Shown: in pieces, positions 62,052 to 64,000 of the stretch
Position numbering within the stretch: position 1 is the first letter of the stretch
How the letters are laid out: each line of letters starts with the position of its first letter
Origin: Prevotella sp.
Lineage (GTDB): Bacteria; Bacteroidota; Bacteroidia; Bacteroidales; Bacteroidaceae
Direction of reading: 5' to 3'
Length of the DNA stretch: 64,000 nt
NCBI GenBank assembly: GCA_017617615.1
Contig: JAFZVV010000022.1
Span: 12,420 to 76,419, forward strand
Translations under genes and position numbers: made by a program
The notes under the pieces: generated by a model
Databases searched by the model: none
What the model was told of the DNA's origin: nothing
The model's input: the letters and a program-made list of their open reading frames with translations, nothing else

Positions 62052-63011
62052 CTATTGTAATCTAATGGGGGGGATGTCTGTCAACTCGGTGTCGGCGAAG
62101 GATGCCAGTTGTGCTTCAAACTGCTCGGCATGCTGCTCTTCAAGGCGTTTCTCTATCGAGCCATACATGAAGAACATCACAACGACGATAAATGCCCCAA
62201 CATACCATATAAGAAAATAGACTGCCGCTGTGGTTATGAAATAGAGCACGGGGAAATAGCTGGGCAGGTCGGAGGGGTCGCCCAGCAGGTGCCCCATCAG
62301 CGAGGTATAATAGGCTGATGTCAGGGTGAGGTAGGGAAGCATCACGATACATGCCAGAATCATTACGATAAGAACGGTAATGAACAGGGTGATGAAAATG
62401 AAACTCACGCGGCGCAAGCCGATGCGGTAACTCGACAGGAAATCGCGCCAGAAACACATGCCGCGCTCATTGAGGTATTTCATGAACACGTAGTTTAGGG
62501 GTAGGAGCAACACGCATGCCAACACCAAGATGAAGAACGACAGGGCGAGGAACGCCCAGATATGGCTTTGCAGATATGGCGCCAGCCATCCACCAGCCAA
62601 TTTCGCCAGTGCCACGACGACTACACCGATAGCGAGGGTGATGACGATGCTGTTGAGTGTGAGCCATACCATGCGCACGAAGTTCCATCGCCGTGGTTCT
62701 TCGTTGAGGATGCTCATCAGGCGCGACGTGGCCCAGATGTCGGTTACGATGAATCCCAGCAGACAGACCGCCAGCACACCGATATAAAGGGCGAAATGGG
62801 CGGCGCCCAGTGCCACCACTTCTTCGTTGGGGAGGTTGATAGTCATCAAGAAAGCCAGGAAGAGGACATTCAGCAATACCGGCAGCCAAGTGGCCTTCAG
62901 TATGCTCCACAGGTTCTTGCTCATCAACTGGTAGGCAGCCAGGATGCAAGACGAAAAACTGCGGCTCTTATACAACATTTCTTTTTCCATATCCAAACTT
63001 ATTATATTCAA
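62052..63011 (-). CDS. Multipass membrane protein of unknown function
   Basis: 319 residues with about six hydrophobic helices (near 42-65, 73-95, 115-140, 150-175, 205-235, 255-285) and a charged C-terminal tail. No family motif recognised. The start is uncertain: ATGs in frame occur at 63011, 62990 and 62978, and a TAAGTTTG box (63001-62994) would favour the last one. The stop is 2 nt from the hisB start, suggesting coupling with hisB. Confidence 0.7.
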   Translation of the reverse strand: MNIISLDMEKEMLYKSRSFSSCILAAYQLMSKNLWSILKATWLPVLLNVLFLAFLMTINLPNEEVVALGAAHFALYIGVLAVCLLGFIVTDIWATSRLMSILNEEPRRWNFVRMVWLTLNSIVITLAIGVVVVALAKLAGGWLAPYLQSHIWAFLALSFFILVLACVLLLPLNYVFMKYLNERGMCFWRDFLSSYRIGLRRVSFIFITLFITVLIVMILACIVMLPYLTLTSAYYTSLMGHLLGDPSDLPSYFPVLYFITTAAVYFLIWYVGAFIVVVMFFMYGSIEKRLEEQHAEQFEAQLASFADTELTDIPPIRLQ

Positions 63012-63012
63012 A

Positions 63013-63066
63013 ATTCAAAATTGAAAATACAGAATAATTTTCAATCTTCAATTTTCAATCTTCAAT
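63013..63066. repeat. TTCAATCTTCAATTTTCAAT-type AT-rich repeat
   Basis: Short units of ATTGAAAAT / TTCAATCTTCAA in both orientations between the membrane-protein gene and the TrmH gene; similar sequence occurs at 29331-29375 and 31364-31380. Confidence 0.55.
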
Positions 63067-63070
63067 CGGT

Positions 63071-63838
63071 TTACGCCCGATTTCGCCTGAACTCAGCGCA
63101 GGTGATGGCAGTGGCGATGGCCACATTCAGGCTGTCGGCAGTGCGACGGTCTTCAGGGTAGTGGGGGATGAGTAGGCGGTGTGTGAGCAGTGCGCGCATC
63201 TCTGGCGTGATGCCGTTGCCCTCGTTACCCATCACCAACAGACCCTGGTCCTTGAGGTCGGCGGAGTATATGTTATCGCCGTCGAGCACCGTGCCATAGA
63301 CGGGCACATCGACAGGTAATTGTCGCGCAAGCTCCACAAGGTCGGTCGTCACTATGCGCACACGGGCGATGCTCCCCATCGTACTCTGCACCACCTTTGG
63401 ACTGTAGGCATCGGCAGTGGAGGCACTGCAGTAGATGGTGTCGATGCCAAACCAGTCGGCAATGCGGATGATGGTACCCATGTTCCCGGGGTCTTGAATC
63501 CCGTCGAGGGCGATACACAGATGGCGGGCAATGTGTGCGGCCGACTCTTCCATGCGCTCCTCTACGATGGGTTGGCGGAAGATGCCCAGCACTTGTTGAG
63601 GGTGTTGCAGGAAACTCACGCGTCGCAACTCGTCTTCGTCAACGACGACTGCCTCCACGTCGACAGGGAGGGCATGGCTGCCCATCCATGCTTCAGTGGC
63701 GATGATGGTCTGGGGAGGCATTACCTCGAGCAGGTCGCCCACCACTTTTGGACCTTCGGCCACGAACAGTCCCGTCTGCCGCCGAAACTTCTTCAGTTCC
63801 AACTGCCGTACGCTCTTTATCCGCCCTTTGCTAATCAT
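63071..63838 (-). CDS. TrmH/SpoU family RNA 2'-O-methyltransferase
   Basis: 255 residues. The N-terminal substrate-binding region (about 1-95: LELKKFRRQTGLFVAEGPKVVGDLL) is of the RlmB/TrmH type. The C-terminal SPOUT knot shows all three motifs: IALDGIQDPGNMGTIIRIADWFG, GLLVMGNEGNGI and IPHYPEDRRTADSLNVAIATAI. It methylates a ribose in rRNA or tRNA with SAM. The ATG at 63838 lies only about 6 nt from the -7 box, so the mRNA would be nearly leaderless. Confidence 0.92.
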   Translation of the reverse strand: MISKGRIKSVRQLELKKFRRQTGLFVAEGPKVVGDLLEVMPPQTIIATEAWMGSHALPVDVEAVVVDEDELRRVSFLQHPQQVLGIFRQPIVEERMEESAAHIARHLCIALDGIQDPGNMGTIIRIADWFGIDTIYCSASTADAYSPKVVQSTMGSIARVRIVTTDLVELARQLPVDVPVYGTVLDGDNIYSADLKDQGLLVMGNEGNGITPEMRALLTHRLLIPHYPEDRRTADSLNVAIATAITCAEFRRNRA

Positions 63839-63843
63839 GGGGA

Positions 63844-63873
63844 CAAAGGTACGAATAAGCGAGTGGAAAGCAA
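63844..63873 (-). promoter_or_regulatory. Promoter of the TrmH-type methyltransferase gene
   Basis: Minus strand TTG (63873-63871), the 19-bp spacer CTTTCCACTCGCTTATTCG, TACCTTTG (63851-63844). The spacer is nearly the same as in the repeats upstream of ileS. Confidence 0.75.
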
Positions 63874-64000
63874 AACAAATATCGAAGATTTTGTTTTCTT
63901 ACCCGAGCGCAAGTACCTTCGGCGAAGCCAAAGGTAGTGAAAACCGAGTGGAAAGCAAAACAAATATCGAAGATTTTGTTTTCTTACCCGAGCGCAAGTA
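63844..64000 (-). repeat. 85-bp promoter-bearing tandem repeat at the right edge
   Basis: GTGGAAAGCAAAACAAAT occurs at 63863 and 63948, and ACCCGAGCGCAAGTA at 63901 and 63986, a period of exactly 85 bp. The second unit has CTACCTTTGG with hairpin GGCTTCGCC. The array continues beyond the window. Confidence 0.88.

Overview
The window reads as a chromosomal segment of a Bacteroidales bacterium, most likely Prevotellaceae (Prevotella, Segatella or Xylanibacter-like). The grounds are the Bacteroidetes promoter form TTG-N19/20-TAnnTTTG upstream of many genes, BspA-like LRR_5 surface proteins, the short C-terminal motif ending KGxxIxNGKK that is common on secreted Prevotella proteins, DUF4835 next to recN, DUF3098 and DUF4296 genes, and an IleS of about 1146 residues. 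Base composition is mixed. Housekeeping genes are moderately GC-rich, while the LRR region (19.6-27.5 kb) and several intergenic spaces are AT-rich. No transposase, integrase, phage gene, CRISPR array or rRNA was found. One tRNA is present.

Layout. 1-2.05 kb (minus): radical SAM protein, then a truncated DUF4011-type helicase-like giant gene. 2.2-6.7 kb (plus): ftsX, DUF3098, uppP, truB, queA, folK, closely packed. 6.7-11.6 kb (minus): rpsO, tRNA-Arg, a TPR protein with a decayed trypsin-like domain, recN, DUF4835. 11.9-19.0 kb (plus): a beta-mannan degradation cluster made of a secreted carbohydrate-binding-type protein, a GH5 lipoprotein, a CE7 esterase, GH26 and a GPH sugar symporter, closed by a strong terminator. 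19.1-29.3 kb: surface protein region with two related LRR proteins in opposite orientation, each followed by a near-identical 62-residue protein gene and terminator (an inverted duplication), then an LRR-dockerin protein. 29.8-32.3 kb: AmmeMemoRadiSam system (Memo-AMMECR1 fusion plus radical SAM). 32.5-36.4 kb: small dockerin protein, DUF5715 lipoprotein, TonB-C protein, PrsW protease. 36.5-36.8 kb: a compact small transcription unit. 36.96-39.8 kb: a 952-residue putative nucleic-acid-binding protein. 40.0-42.1 kb: PspC/PadR pair. 42.5-46.1 kb: M16 peptidase and lipoprotein. 46.9-55.8 kb: ileS, DksA-like, lspA, DUF4296, M23 peptidase, C69 dipeptidase. 55.9-63.8 kb: hisC, hisD, hisG; a MltF-like transglycosylase; MaoC; hisB; a membrane protein; a TrmH-type rRNA/tRNA methyltransferase.

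How parts work together. The mannan cluster gives extracellular or periplasmic cleavage of acetylated mannan (GH5, GH26, CE7) followed by oligosaccharide import (GPH symporter), although no SusC/SusD, GH130 or epimerase is in view. The uppP, ftsX, lspA, M23, MltF and PrsW genes serve the cell envelope. hisG-hisD-hisC and hisB belong to histidine synthesis but are split by two unrelated genes.

The most distinctive DNA features are repetitive: (1) an 82-88 bp unit carrying a complete promoter, with a related spacer and a hairpin at the -7 box, tandemly repeated upstream of ileS, the DUF5715 gene and the TrmH gene, and present once upstream of the 952-residue gene; (2) a 9-bp minisatellite type that recurs in intergenic spaces and inside two ORFs; (3) a dispersed element of about 300 bp with 31-bp perfect inverted arms.
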